Notes: generated by a model not told the origin, from the letters alone. A DNA stretch of 64,000 nt from JAXLXE01 sp046328115 (GCA_046328115.1 JAXLXE010000001.1:558001-622000); one strand, 5' to 3'. Positions 7,886 through 17,146 are shown, counted from the first letter of the stretch. A program made the numbers and translations.

Positions 7886-9027
7886 GCGCAGTGGCACAGG
7901 ACGAACAGGCACGGCACGCCGTTCTGGCGCTGGAGGATGGCAGTGTCTGGCATGGCACGGCCTTCGGCGCGGGCGTGGAAGCCGACGGTGAGGTGGTGTT
8001 CAACACTGGCATGACGGGCTACCAGGAGATCTGCACGGACGCGTCCTACCGCGGACAACTGGTCCTGCTGACGCATCCGCAGGTTGGGAACTACGGCGTA
8101 TCGGAGTCCGCCGAGGAGGCGGCCCGCCCGTGGCTGTCCGCGCTGGTGATTCGCGAGCTGGCCCATCTCCCCAACCACTGGGAGAGCCGAGAGCGGCTGG
8201 AAGACTACCTGGACCGGTGGGGTGTGCCAGGCATCCAGGGCCTGGATACGCGCGCGATCACCCGCAGGTTGCGCGATCACGGCGCGCTCCGCGCCATCTT
8301 GCGCCAGTTTGGCTCCGCGGTGCCCACAGAGGCCCAACTCGATGCGCTCCGCGAGGACGTGCAGCGGGTGGTCCCGCTGAGCGAGAAGAACCTGGTGGCC
8401 GAGGTCTCGTGTCATGAGACGACGGTGGATGCCGACGAGCGTCGCCCACACGTGGTGCTGGTTGACTACGGATTCAAAGCAAACATCGCGCGGTCGCTGC
8501 GGCGGCGTGGCGCCAGGGTGACCCTGAAGGGTTGGGACGCGGGGTTTGAGGAGATCGTGGCAGCCCAACCAGACGGCATCGTTCTCTCGAACGGTCCGGG
8601 TGATCCGGCGGAGCTATCGGACGCGGTGGCAACGACTCGGCGGCTGTTCTTCACCGAGATTCCTATTATGGGGATCTGCCTTGGCCACCAGATCATTGGG
8701 CAGGCGGCCGGCGCGGTGACTCGGCGGCTGCCTTTTGGCCACCACGGCGGCAACCACCCGGTAAAGGAGCTGGCGACTGGCCGCGTGGCCATCACCAGCC
8801 AAAACCACGAGTTCCAGGTCCAGGCTGGCCCGGCACTCGACGAGTCGGGGTTTGACGTAAGTCACGTTAGCCTGAACGACGGCTCCGTGGAGGGGCTGGC
8901 GCACCGCACCCGCCCGATTTTCTCGGTGCAGTTCCATCCGGAGGGCTGCCCGGGACCACAGGACAGCCAGCCCCAGTTCGACCGACTGTTCGAGCTGATC
9001 GCGGCGCGGAAGGGCGGTGAGGGCTGA
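7882..9027 (+). CDS. carA: Carbamoyl-phosphate synthase small (glutaminase) subunit
   Basis: It hydrolyses glutamine and passes ammonia to CarB. The 381-residue protein has the CPSase small-chain N-domain (LEDGSVWHGTAFG, FNTGMTGYQEICTD) and a C-terminal class I amidotransferase domain with the nucleophile in GICLGHQIIG and the His-Glu pair in VQFHPEGCPGPQDS. The start is GTG in a GTGA overlap with the pyrC stop. The carB ATG overlaps its own stop by one base (TGATG), so the subunits should be made in coupled amounts. Confidence 0.98.
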   Translation: MSAVAQDEQARHAVLALEDGSVWHGTAFGAGVEADGEVVFNTGMTGYQEICTDASYRGQLVLLTHPQVGNYGVSESAEEAARPWLSALVIRELAHLPNHWESRERLEDYLDRWGVPGIQGLDTRAITRRLRDHGALRAILRQFGSAVPTEAQLDALREDVQRVVPLSEKNLVAEVSCHETTVDADERRPHVVLVDYGFKANIARSLRRRGARVTLKGWDAGFEEIVAAQPDGIVLSNGPGDPAELSDAVATTRRLFFTEIPIMGICLGHQIIGQAAGAVTRRLPFGHHGGNHPVKELATGRVAITSQNHEFQVQAGPALDESGFDVSHVSLNDGSVEGLAHRTRPIFSVQFHPEGCPGPQDSQPQFDRLFELIAARKGGEG

Positions 9028-12000
9028 TGTCCGCGAAATCGACTGCGAATGGCGGGCGGCCCAAGAAAGTCCTGGTGATCGGCTCTGGCCCGATCATCAT
9101 TGGCCAGGCCGCGGAGTTCGACTACGCTGGCACGCAGGCCTGCCGCTCGCTCCGAGAGGAGGGAGTGGAGACCGTGCTGATCAACTCCAACCCCGCCACG
9201 ATCATGACGGACCCGGGCGTGGCGGACGCCACGTACATCGAGCCGCTAACCCTGGACTCGATCGAGAACATCCTGGATCGCGAGCGTCCGGACGGGATCC
9301 TGGCGACGCTGGGTGGCCAGACCGGTCTCAACCTGGCCGTTGACGCTGCCGCGGCGGGCCTCTTTGACCGCTACGGCGCGGAGCTTGTGGGCACGCGGCT
9401 GGATTCCATCCGCACGGCGGAGGACCGCGACCTCTTCAAGCAGCTACTCATCAAGATCGGTGAGCCGGTGCCGGAGAGCGTCACCGCGGAGACGGTGGAC
9501 GAGGCCGTCGCCTTCGCCAATGGAAACGGCTACCCGGTGATCGTCCGCCCGGCCTTCACGCTGGGGGGTACTGGCGGCGGCCAGGCCCGCGACGAGGAGG
9601 AGCTTTGGCGGATCGCGCGGTCTGGATTGGAGGCGAGTCCGGTCACCCAGGTCCTGGTGGAGCGCTCGCTGGTGGGCTGGAAGGAGCTGGAGTACGAGGT
9701 CCTCCGCGACGCGGCCGACACGTGCATCGTGATCTGCAACATGGAGAACATCGACCCGATGGGCGTCCACACGGGGGACTCCATTGTGGTCGCGCCCAGC
9801 CAGACGCTCAGCGATGCCGAGTACCAGATGCTGCGCACGGCCGCCATCAAGATCATCCGGGCGCTCGACATCCGTGGCGGATGCAACGTCCAGTTTGCAC
9901 TGGACCCGCACTCTCGCCAGTACTACGTGATTGAGGTCAACCCCCGCGTCAGCCGGTCATCGGCGCTGGCCTCGAAGGCCACGGGCTATCCGATTGCCCG
10001 GGTCTCGGCGAAGGTGGCCATTGGCAAGCGGCTGGACGAGATCCCGAACGCGGTGACCCAGAAGACGACCGCGGCGTTCGAGCCGACCCTGGACTATCTG
10101 GTGGTCAAGGTGCCGCGATGGCCGTTCGACAAGTTCGGCACGGGCGATCGCGTGATTGGCACCCAGATGAAGGCGACCGGCGAGGTCATGGCGATCGATC
10201 GGAGCTTCGAGGCGGCCTTGCAGAAGGCGGTTCGGTCGCTGGAGTTCCGCGGGCGGTCGCTGCTGTGGGAAGACCCGGCGTGGTCTGGGGCTGAGGGCCT
10301 GCCGCGCATCATGGACCTGGTGGAGACGCCCAGCGATCTGCGCCTCTGGGCGTTGATGGCCGCGCTGCGCCGCGACGTGGATCTGGAGACCATCCACGAC
10401 CGATCTGGGGTGGACGTGTTCTTCCTGGACAAGCTCCGCCACATCGCTCAGGTGGAGCGCCGGCTGCTGGCCGAACCGCTGCGGCCGGAGCTCTTACGAA
10501 CCGCCAAACGCCTGGGCTTCTCTGACTCGCAGATCGCTGTGCTGGGTGACCAATCGGCGGATCGAGTGCGCGTGCAGCGAGAGGCGGCGGGTCTCAAGCC
10601 TGTCTATAAGATGGTGGACACGTGCGCGGGCGAGTTCGAGGCCGCGACTCCGTACTTTTACGGCACCTACGAGCAGGAGAACGAGGCGCGCCCCATTGGG
10701 GAGCAGCGAGCGGTGATCCTGGGCTCTGGGCCCATCCGCATTGGCCAGGGCATCGAGTTCGACTACTGCTCGGTGCGAGCGGCCGGCGCGCTCGAGGCCC
10801 AGGGTCACCGCAGCATCCTGGTGAACAGCAACCCGGAGACCGTCAGCACCGATTTCGACGCGTCTTCCCGGCTTTACTTCGAGCCGCTGGACGCGGAGAG
10901 TGTGCTGGACATCCTGGACAACGAGGGCCACAGACACGAGAGCCCGGTGGTGTTCCAGTTTGGTGGCCAGACCGCCGTAAACCTGGCCGGACCGCTGGCG
11001 CGGAATGACGCGTCTCTTCTGGGTGGCGGGTCGCGTAGCGTGGATCTGGCGGAGGATCGCAAGCTCTTCGAGGATCTAGTCACCAGGATTGGCGTACCGC
11101 AGCCGCCCGGAGCGGCGGTCCTGAGCTCGGAGGAGGCGCAGGCGGTGGCGGAGGCCATCGGCTTCCCGGTGCTGGTTCGCCCCTCGTTCGTCCTCGGCGG
11201 CTGGGCCATGGAGGTGGTGACGTCCCCCGAGGACCTGGACGACTATTTCCGCCACGCGGTGGACATCTCGGGTCGGCGGCCCATCCTGATTGACAAGTAC
11301 CTGGCGGGGCGTGAGGTGGAGGTTGACGCGCTGTGCGACGGGACGGACGTGCTCATCCCCGGCATCATGGAGCACGTGGAGCGGGCCGGTGTGCACTCCG
11401 GTGACAGCATGGCGGTATACCCGCCGCGCGGCCTGACCGAGGCGCAGACCAACGACATCGTGGAGTACACCCATCGGCTGGGGGTGGGCCTGGGCGTACG
11501 AGGAATGTTCAACGTCCAGTACGTCATCCACCAGGAGAAGGTGTACGTTATCGAGGCCAATCCGCGGTCCAGCCGGACGGTGCCGTTCATCAGCAAGGTC
11601 ACGGGTGTACCGATGGTGGACCTGGCGGTGGGCATCTTGCTCGGTAAGTCGCTAGGCGAGCAGGGCTACGCTGGGGGGCTGGTCCCGGCGAAAGCGCTGG
11701 TGGCCGTGAAGGCGCCTGTGTTCTCGATGTCCAAACTGCCGGACGTTGACACCTATCTTGGCCCGGAGATGAAGTCGACCGGCGAGGTGATGGGCATCGA
11801 CTGGGACTACGAGGCCGCGCTGGCCAAGGCGCTCATCGCCTCGCACAGCGCGATCCCCCGAGACTCCGCGGTGCTGATGTCCATCGCGGATGCGGACAAG
11901 GAAGCGGCGCTGCCGATCGCGCGTCTGCTCCACGAGTCCGGCCACGCGCTTCTGGCGACAGAGGGCACCGCGACGCTGCTGAGCACGGCCGGGCTGCCGG

Positions 12001-12281
12001 TGCGACAGATTACTAAACGGCTCAGCGAGGGTCATCCGAACGTGCTCGACGCCATCCAACAGGGGTGGGTTGGCGCGGTGATCAACACGGTCACCGGTCG
12101 CCGGGGGCCTCTCAAGGATGGATTCCGCATCCGCCGCGCGGCGGTTGAGCGGCGCATCCCGTGTTTCACGTCGCTGGATACGGCGATGGTGGCGGCCAGG
12201 GTGTCTGCTTCCCGCCAAACGCGGCTGGTAGCGAGGCCGATCAGCGACTACCTGGCGTCCGCGGCGGCGGTCCCTTCCTGA
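9027..12281 (+). CDS. carB: Carbamoyl-phosphate synthase large subunit
   Basis: It makes carbamoyl phosphate from bicarbonate, ammonia and two ATP, feeding pyrimidine and arginine synthesis. At 1084 residues it is full length and shows the internal duplication: two ATP-grasp halves, each beginning with a nucleotide-binding segment (KKVLVIGSGPIIIGQAAEFDY near residue 10 and RAVILGSGPIRIGQGIEFDY near 560) and each with a KFGGQT-like and PEVNPRxSRSS-like block (YVIEVNPRVSRSSALASKATG; YVIEANPRSSRTVPFISKVTG). The C-terminal MGS-like allosteric domain (from about 940, ALLATEGTATLL) is present. Its stop overlaps the pyrK start by one base. Confidence 0.98.
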   Translation: MSAKSTANGGRPKKVLVIGSGPIIIGQAAEFDYAGTQACRSLREEGVETVLINSNPATIMTDPGVADATYIEPLTLDSIENILDRERPDGILATLGGQTGLNLAVDAAAAGLFDRYGAELVGTRLDSIRTAEDRDLFKQLLIKIGEPVPESVTAETVDEAVAFANGNGYPVIVRPAFTLGGTGGGQARDEEELWRIARSGLEASPVTQVLVERSLVGWKELEYEVLRDAADTCIVICNMENIDPMGVHTGDSIVVAPSQTLSDAEYQMLRTAAIKIIRALDIRGGCNVQFALDPHSRQYYVIEVNPRVSRSSALASKATGYPIARVSAKVAIGKRLDEIPNAVTQKTTAAFEPTLDYLVVKVPRWPFDKFGTGDRVIGTQMKATGEVMAIDRSFEAALQKAVRSLEFRGRSLLWEDPAWSGAEGLPRIMDLVETPSDLRLWALMAALRRDVDLETIHDRSGVDVFFLDKLRHIAQVERRLLAEPLRPELLRTAKRLGFSDSQIAVLGDQSADRVRVQREAAGLKPVYKMVDTCAGEFEAATPYFYGTYEQENEARPIGEQRAVILGSGPIRIGQGIEFDYCSVRAAGALEAQGHRSILVNSNPETVSTDFDASSRLYFEPLDAESVLDILDNEGHRHESPVVFQFGGQTAVNLAGPLARNDASLLGGGSRSVDLAEDRKLFEDLVTRIGVPQPPGAAVLSSEEAQAVAEAIGFPVLVRPSFVLGGWAMEVVTSPEDLDDYFRHAVDISGRRPILIDKYLAGREVEVDALCDGTDVLIPGIMEHVERAGVHSGDSMAVYPPRGLTEAQTNDIVEYTHRLGVGLGVRGMFNVQYVIHQEKVYVIEANPRSSRTVPFISKVTGVPMVDLAVGILLGKSLGEQGYAGGLVPAKALVAVKAPVFSMSKLPDVDTYLGPEMKSTGEVMGIDWDYEAALAKALIASHSAIPRDSAVLMSIADADKEAALPIARLLHESGHALLATEGTATLLSTAGLPVRQITKRLSEGHPNVLDAIQQGWVGAVINTVTGRRGPLKDGFRIRRAAVERRIPCFTSLDTAMVAARVSASRQTRLVARPISDYLASAAAVPS

Positions 12282-13084
12282 TGAAACTCGGCAGCGCGCG
12301 CGTCCTCTCCAACGAGCCGGTGATGGCGGAGACCCGTGCCCTTCGGCTTGAAGCGCCCTGGCTCTCCGGCGCTCAGCCCGGACAGTTCGTGCACGTTCGC
12401 GCGGGCGCGACGCTGGACCCGCTGCTGCGCAGGCCGATCAGTGTGTACCGGGTGCACCCAGACGGGGTCTCCATTCTCGTTCGCGCCGTGGGCGTTGGGA
12501 CACAGATCATTGCCTCACGGCAGGAGGGATCCGAGCTGGATATCCTGGGGCCGCTGGGGCAGCCGTTCAGCGTGGATGCGAAGCGCACGCGTTTCTTCCT
12601 GGTGGGCGGCGGCTACGGCGTGGCCCCGATGGTGGCGCTGACGGATCAACTGCTGGCGCGGGGCGCGGATGTGGTGCTCGCGGTGGGCGCCCGTACGGCG
12701 GAGCACGTGTATCCGGCGGGGCTCGTGCCCAGCGCCGCTGAGTATCAGATCGCCACGATGGATGGGTCACTGGGCCACGAGGGCGTGGTGACCGATCTGC
12801 TCCGCGAAGGCATGGAGTGGGCTGAAGCCGTGTATGCATGCGGGCCGACGCCGATGCTCGCGGCGGCCCACGGGGTGGTCCAGGAGTTCAACCGCGGCCG
12901 CGGTGGGCTGGGCGAGCGCCCGATCCAGGTTGCCATGGAGCAACACATGGGCTGCGCGATGGGGGTGTGCCTGGGATGCGTGATCAGGACACGGCGTGGC
13001 TTTGAGCGCGTGTGCCGCGATGGCCCCGTGTTCTCGGGCGGCGACGTGCTGTGGGACGCGGTGAAGACCGGGGTGGTTGCATGA
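12281..13084 (+). CDS. pyrK: Dihydroorotate dehydrogenase electron-transfer subunit
   Basis: PyrK carries FAD and a [2Fe-2S] cluster and moves electrons from PyrD to NAD+. The 267-residue protein has the ferredoxin-reductase FAD motif RRPISVYR, a nucleotide-binding GGGYGVAPM segment, the YACGPTPMLAA motif, and a C-terminal cysteine set C-AMGVC-LGC...VC typical of the PyrK iron-sulfur site. The frame is open further upstream, but the ATG at 12281 forms a TGATG overlap with the carB stop and fits the family N-terminus. It overlaps pyrD by 4 bp. Confidence 0.95.
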   Translation: MKLGSARVLSNEPVMAETRALRLEAPWLSGAQPGQFVHVRAGATLDPLLRRPISVYRVHPDGVSILVRAVGVGTQIIASRQEGSELDILGPLGQPFSVDAKRTRFFLVGGGYGVAPMVALTDQLLARGADVVLAVGARTAEHVYPAGLVPSAAEYQIATMDGSLGHEGVVTDLLREGMEWAEAVYACGPTPMLAAAHGVVQEFNRGRGGLGERPIQVAMEQHMGCAMGVCLGCVIRTRRGFERVCRDGPVFSGGDVLWDAVKTGVVA

Positions 13085-14040
13085 CCGCTGACCCGAGACT
13101 CGCGGTGGACCTGGCGCCTCGCAACAAGCATGGCCTGCGACTGCGCAATCCCGTGCTGGTGGCATCTGGCACGTTTGGCTACGGCACGGAGTATCAGAGC
13201 CTGGTTGACATCCAACGGCTCGGCGCCATCTGTTCTAAGGGGATCACGGTGCGACCCCGCGATGGCAACCCCACGCCGCGCATCGCTGAGACGCCGTCCG
13301 GGATGCTGAACGCCATCGGGCTGCAGAACGTGGGCCTGCGCAAGGTGATCTCGGAGAAGGCGCCAATCTGGTCACGGTGGGACGTGCCGGTGATCGTGAA
13401 CATCTCTGGCGAGTCGATCGACGACTACGAGCGCCTGGCCGGGTCGCTGGACGGCGTGCCCGGTGTCGCCGCGCTCGAGGTCAACATCTCATGCCCGAAC
13501 GTGCGGGCGGGCGGATCGCTGTTCGCCGACGCGGCAGAGCCGGCGTCGGCGGTGACGCGCGCCGTACGGGCGCAGAGCAGCCTGCCGCTCCTGGTCAAGC
13601 TCTCACCAAACGTCGGCAACATCGTGGAGATTGCGCTTGCGGTGGAGGAGGCCGGGGCAGATGCGCTTTCCGTTGCGAACACCTTCATTGCCATGGCCAT
13701 CGACACGACGGCGCAACGACCGTATATCGCGAACACCACGGCCGGCCTGAGCGGTCCGGCGATCCGTCCGATCGTGGTGCGGATGGTCTACCAGATCGCG
13801 GCGAATGTCGGGATCCCAGTGGTCGGGGTGGGCGGCGTGACCTGCCTCGATGATGCCCTCCAATATCTGCTGGCGGGTGCTACCGCTGTCCAGGTGGGAA
13901 CCGCGAACTTCGTGGACCCGCGTACCGCGCTGGACATTGTCGACGGCCTGTCAGCGCACATCGACGCGCGAGGTGTTCCGAGCGTCGCAGATCTCATTGG
14001 CGGCGCAAACCCGGCCTTCATGGCCGCCGCGACGGCGTGA
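13081..14040 (+). CDS. pyrD: Dihydroorotate dehydrogenase catalytic subunit, class 1B
   Basis: It oxidises dihydroorotate to orotate in the cytoplasm with PyrK and NAD+. The 319-residue FMN barrel has the N-terminal LRNPVLVASGTFGYG, the KGITVRPRDGNPTPRIAETPSGMLNAIGLQN region, and the catalytic cysteine in EVNISCPN, which marks the class 1B enzymes (class 2 uses Ser). VVGVGGV and the phosphate-binding AGATAVQVGTANF follow. ATGA overlap with pyrK. It is the last gene of the operon here; pyrE and pyrF are not in the window. Confidence 0.97.
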   Translation: MTADPRLAVDLAPRNKHGLRLRNPVLVASGTFGYGTEYQSLVDIQRLGAICSKGITVRPRDGNPTPRIAETPSGMLNAIGLQNVGLRKVISEKAPIWSRWDVPVIVNISGESIDDYERLAGSLDGVPGVAALEVNISCPNVRAGGSLFADAAEPASAVTRAVRAQSSLPLLVKLSPNVGNIVEIALAVEEAGADALSVANTFIAMAIDTTAQRPYIANTTAGLSGPAIRPIVVRMVYQIAANVGIPVVGVGGVTCLDDALQYLLAGATAVQVGTANFVDPRTALDIVDGLSAHIDARGVPSVADLIGGANPAFMAAATA

Positions 14041-14095
14041 CCGCCGGGGCAGCGCGTCACAGCGACGTAACACCCGCGAATACGACGGGGCGCTG

Positions 14096-14104
14096 TGCTA
14101 CAGT
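14096..14104 (+). promoter_or_regulatory. extended -10, predicted leaderless start for PD40 lipoprotein
   Basis: TGC followed by TACAGT at 14099-14104 is a good extended -10. The GTG at 14112 lies 7 bases further on. No convincing -35 is seen. Confidence 0.4.
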
Positions 14105-14111
14105 CGAATGC

Positions 14112-15074
14112 GTGCGCGCGTTCCGATTCTCGTCACGCCACGTGGCAATCGTCTTTGCTCTGTTTGCCCTGCTTCTCCAGGGCGCGTGCTCGCCGGTTGC
14201 ACTGGTGGCGAGCGTGGATCTGCCGGTTCGGCAGGCCAGCGTGCCATTCGGTGGCCGCGTCATGTACGTGCGCGATGGCGATCTCTGGTTCTGGCAGGAC
14301 GGCGCCTCGCGGCAGCTCACGTCGGGCGGTACCTGGCGGCAGCCCGCGTATTCACCCGACGGTCGAGAGATTGCCTACGTCTACGATGGCGGCAACTTCT
14401 CAGACATCTGGCTGATGTCGGCGGACGGCAGCACCAGTCGGAAGCTGACATCCAATCAGACGCGAATCGTCGAGGACAACGTGTGGGCCATGCGGCCTAC
14501 CTGGTCCCGAGACGGTTCGAAGCTGGCGTACACGTCCGACGCGAACTCCCTATTTCCGACCCTGTGGATGATGAACAAGGACGGCGGCGGCAAGCGGCAG
14601 CTCAGCGCGGGCGTCGGTGTGGAGGGTGTGGATTCGGTCTCGTGGTCGCCGGACGGTAATCGCCTCGCCGTCACGGGCGTGACAGCCCAACCCAGCCAGA
14701 TCTACATCGTTGACGTGGCCAAGGGAGGGGGAGAGCGTCTCACATCTCACCCGCAGGGCGCGTTCGACCCGGCCTGGTCACCGGACGGTGGGTGGATGGC
14801 CTACATTGGCCGCGAGTCACGCCGGGGCGAGCTTTGGGTGCGCGATATTGACGGAAACGTAAGCGGCCGCCTGGACAAACTCGCGTTCATCAGGTCGCCT
14901 GCGTGGTCTCCAGATGGGAAGCACCTGGCCGTGCTGGCAGCCCAATCGGGCGAGTTTGAGGTGTGGGTGATCCCGGTGACCACGGGACAAGGCCAGGTAA
15001 CGTTCGGCGACCCGGTTCAGCTCACGGATCAGAAACTCGTTCATGCCGGGTCTGGTATCACCTGGACGCGATGA
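14112..15074 (+). CDS. TolB-like PD40 beta-propeller lipoprotein
   Basis: From the GTG at 14112 the protein has 320 residues and starts with a clean lipoprotein signal: basic N-terminus, hydrophobic stretch VAIVFALFALLLQGAC and a lipobox Cys followed by Ser. The rest is a series of PD40/TolB-type blades, seen as repeated YSPDGREIAYV, WSRDGSKLAYT, WSPDGNRLAVT, WSPDGGWMAYIG and WSPDGKHLAVL motifs, predicting a six-bladed propeller outside the membrane. TolB itself belongs to the Tol-Pal system of Gram-negative bacteria; no Tol-Pal partner is nearby, so the role is unknown. The longer frame back to 14037 would bury the signal peptide and overlap pyrD, so it is rejected. Confidence 0.75.
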   Translation: MRAFRFSSRHVAIVFALFALLLQGACSPVALVASVDLPVRQASVPFGGRVMYVRDGDLWFWQDGASRQLTSGGTWRQPAYSPDGREIAYVYDGGNFSDIWLMSADGSTSRKLTSNQTRIVEDNVWAMRPTWSRDGSKLAYTSDANSLFPTLWMMNKDGGGKRQLSAGVGVEGVDSVSWSPDGNRLAVTGVTAQPSQIYIVDVAKGGGERLTSHPQGAFDPAWSPDGGWMAYIGRESRRGELWVRDIDGNVSGRLDKLAFIRSPAWSPDGKHLAVLAAQSGEFEVWVIPVTTGQGQVTFGDPVQLTDQKLVHAGSGITWTR

Positions 15075-15102
15075 TGCATATCACGCACTGGCCGATGTGG
15101 TG

Positions 15103-15453
15103 ATGTCGAACCGAAGCATCCTCTGGATCATTCCCGCCGCGATTCTGGTGCTCTCGCCTTTGATCGCGTACGCCGCCTTCGCCGTCACGGACCGCTGGTA
15201 CCGTGGGTACGAGCTGTTGCAGCAGGAACAGGCATTGCGGGATGAGGTGCAGGCACTGCAACGCGAAAACGTACGCCTCCAGGAGCAATTGCGGTACGCC
15301 CGGAGCGATCAGGCGATAGAGGCGGCAGCGCGCGAGCAGCTCAACCTGATCAAGCCCGGCGATAAGGCCATCGTGCTCGTTGGGCCGGCAGCGATCGCCC
15401 CTGAGCCCGCGCTCGGCGGACGCATTGACGGCCCGCGCCCGCCAGGCCGCTGA
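15103..15453 (+). CDS. DivIC/FtsL-like septum protein
   Basis: A 116-residue bitopic protein: one membrane segment (ILWIIPAAILVLSPLIAYAAFAV) near the N-terminus, then a coiled coil (ELLQQEQALRDEVQALQRENVRLQEQLRYARS) and the EAAAREQLNLIKPGDKAIVLV end typical of the FtsB/DivIC family, where the LxxxxPGE-like motif follows the coil. Such proteins bridge FtsL and FtsQ/DivIB in the divisome. The ATG at 15103 is used; GTG codons at 15097 and 15100 are alternatives. It precedes tilS-hpt-ftsH, the same order as divIC-tilS-hprT-ftsH in Bacillus, which supports the call. Confidence 0.82.
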   Translation: MSNRSILWIIPAAILVLSPLIAYAAFAVTDRWYRGYELLQQEQALRDEVQALQRENVRLQEQLRYARSDQAIEAAAREQLNLIKPGDKAIVLVGPAAIAPEPALGGRIDGPRPPGR

Positions 15454-16528
15454 CGACCGGGATCCCGCGAGCCTGCTGGGCAGGATTGACGCGCGGCTTG
15501 CCGTAACGCCGCGCGACGCTGGGCGACCCTGGATTGTGGGGGTCTCCGGTGGCCCCGACTCAGTGTGCATGGCGCACGCGGTCCGGAGGCTTCAGCCGCG
15601 GCGAAAACTCATCCTGGCGCACGTGGATCATCAGCTTCAGCCGGAGTCGGCGCAGGCCGCCGATCTCGTAGTAGCGCTAGGCCGAACGCTTGCCACCGAG
15701 GTCCGGGTGGTCCAGGAGGACGTGGCCGGCCACGCGCGGCGGCGACGAGTCGGGATTGAGCTGGCTGCCCGCGAGCGGCGGTATGCCGCCCTCGCCGACA
15801 TTGCCCACAGCGTCGGAGCACGCACGGTACTGACGGGGCATACGCGAGACGACCACGTTGAATCAATCCTGATGCACTTGCTTCGGGGAGCTGGGGTGGA
15901 CGGGCTGATCGGGATCCGTGTCCGGCAACAGCTCAGCGGCTTTGCCGGACTGAGTGGGACGACGGGTCTGCTGCTCCGCCCGTTGCTGGACGTCACGCGG
16001 GCGGAGACTCGGGGATACTGCGATGAGCGCGGCCTGGCGTGGTTCTCAGACGCAACAAATCTAGACCCGTCGTTCGATCGGAACCGCGTGCGGATGCATC
16101 TGCTGCCGCTCCTCCGCACTTACAACCCCAGGTTCGACGATGCGCTGGTGCGCCTGGCGGAGCTGGTCGGTGATGAGGCCGCAGTGGTGGGGCGGGCCGC
16201 GGAACGCTCGGCAACAAGGGTTGTCTGCGCACCGATCGACTCGACCTCAGTCCGACTTAGGAGGTCAGCGCTGTTGCGCGCGCCGCGCGCACTGGCTCGG
16301 CGGATCGTCAGGAACGCGCTCACACGGGTGACCGGATCGAGCCAGGAGCTTCCGATGGCACTCACGGATCAGGTCATGGCGCTTGCCCGAGCGGGTGCGT
16401 CACGGCCGCGACGGCTGACTGGTGGTCTGGTCGTGCATTGCGATGCGGAATCGATCACTATTCGCGCTGAAACGGCGGATTGCCCCACCCGAGACCATGA
16501 ACCAGGGAGCGAGCCTCTTGCCCGATGA
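15425..16528 (+). CDS. tilS: tRNA(Ile)-lysidine synthase
   Basis: TilS puts lysine on C34 of the CAU-anticodon tRNA(Ile), switching it to read AUA. The PP-loop motif SGGPDS is at residues 41-46 from the TTG start at 15425, followed by HVDHQLQPESAQAADLV, GHTRDDHVESILMHLLRGAG, and RPLLDVTRAET...WFSDATNLDPSFDRNRVR, the conserved TilS block. The C-terminal part is short and divergent. No in-frame ATG or GTG lies at a suitable place; TTG 15425 overlaps the DivIC gene by 29 bp, and another TTG at 15380 would overlap it by 74 bp. The 3' end overlaps hpt by 32 bp. Confidence 0.9.
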   Translation: MTARARQAADDRDPASLLGRIDARLAVTPRDAGRPWIVGVSGGPDSVCMAHAVRRLQPRRKLILAHVDHQLQPESAQAADLVVALGRTLATEVRVVQEDVAGHARRRRVGIELAARERRYAALADIAHSVGARTVLTGHTRDDHVESILMHLLRGAGVDGLIGIRVRQQLSGFAGLSGTTGLLLRPLLDVTRAETRGYCDERGLAWFSDATNLDPSFDRNRVRMHLLPLLRTYNPRFDDALVRLAELVGDEAAVVGRAAERSATRVVCAPIDSTSVRLRRSALLRAPRALARRIVRNALTRVTGSSQELPMALTDQVMALARAGASRPRRLTGGLVVHCDAESITIRAETADCPTRDHEPGSEPLAR

Positions 16529-17099
16529 ACCCACGGCCTTTCCCGATTGGCAACCGGACCGCGTGATCGAGCGTGTTCTGGTGAGCGAGGCAGCGCTGAG
16601 CGAACGCGTCGGCGAGCTGGGTGCACAGATCACGAGAGACTACGCGGGACGCAATCTCCTCCTGGTATGCGTGCTCAAGGGCGCCGCTCTGTTTCTGGTT
16701 GACCTGGCGCGACAGATCCGGCTGCCGGTGGAGCTGGACTTCATGGCCACGTCCAGCTACGGCACGAGCACGCAGACCAGTGGAATCGTCCGGATTCTCA
16801 AGGATCTGGATCGGCCCATCGAGGGTAAGCACGTCCTGGTGGTGGAGGACATCGTGGACAGCGGGCTGACGCTCAACTACATCCTGCACACATTGGAGGC
16901 ACGAAAGCCGGCTAGTGTGCGCGTGTGTGGACTGCTGGTCAAAGAGAGGTCGCGCGAGGCTGACGCGCCCGTCCACTACGTGGGATTCGACATTCCCGAC
17001 GAGTACGTTGTGGGTTACGGCATGGACTTCGCTGAGCGCTATCGCAACCTGCCCTACATTGGCGTCCTGCGACGCGAGCTCTACACGCAACACGAGTGA
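16497..17099 (+). CDS. hpt: Hypoxanthine phosphoribosyltransferase
   Basis: It salvages hypoxanthine (and often guanine) with PRPP. The 200-residue protein shows the LLVCVLKGAALFLVDLAR loop, the flexible-loop segment ATSSYGTSTQTSG, the PRPP motif VLVVEDIVDSGLTLNYI, and the C-terminal VGFDIPDEYVVGYGMDFAERYRNLPYIGVL typical of bacterial Hpt. The ATG at 16497 lies inside the end of tilS; a roughly 18-residue acidic and Pro-rich N-terminal extension precedes the family start. The tilS-hpt-ftsH order is widely conserved. Confidence 0.95.
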   Translation: MNQGASLLPDEPTAFPDWQPDRVIERVLVSEAALSERVGELGAQITRDYAGRNLLLVCVLKGAALFLVDLARQIRLPVELDFMATSSYGTSTQTSGIVRILKDLDRPIEGKHVLVVEDIVDSGLTLNYILHTLEARKPASVRVCGLLVKERSREADAPVHYVGFDIPDEYVVGYGMDFAERYRNLPYIGVLRRELYTQHE

Positions 17100-17146
17100 C
17101 GGGCAGTTTTGCGCGCGGATTTCTGACAGGTCCTCCTGGAGGGGTC

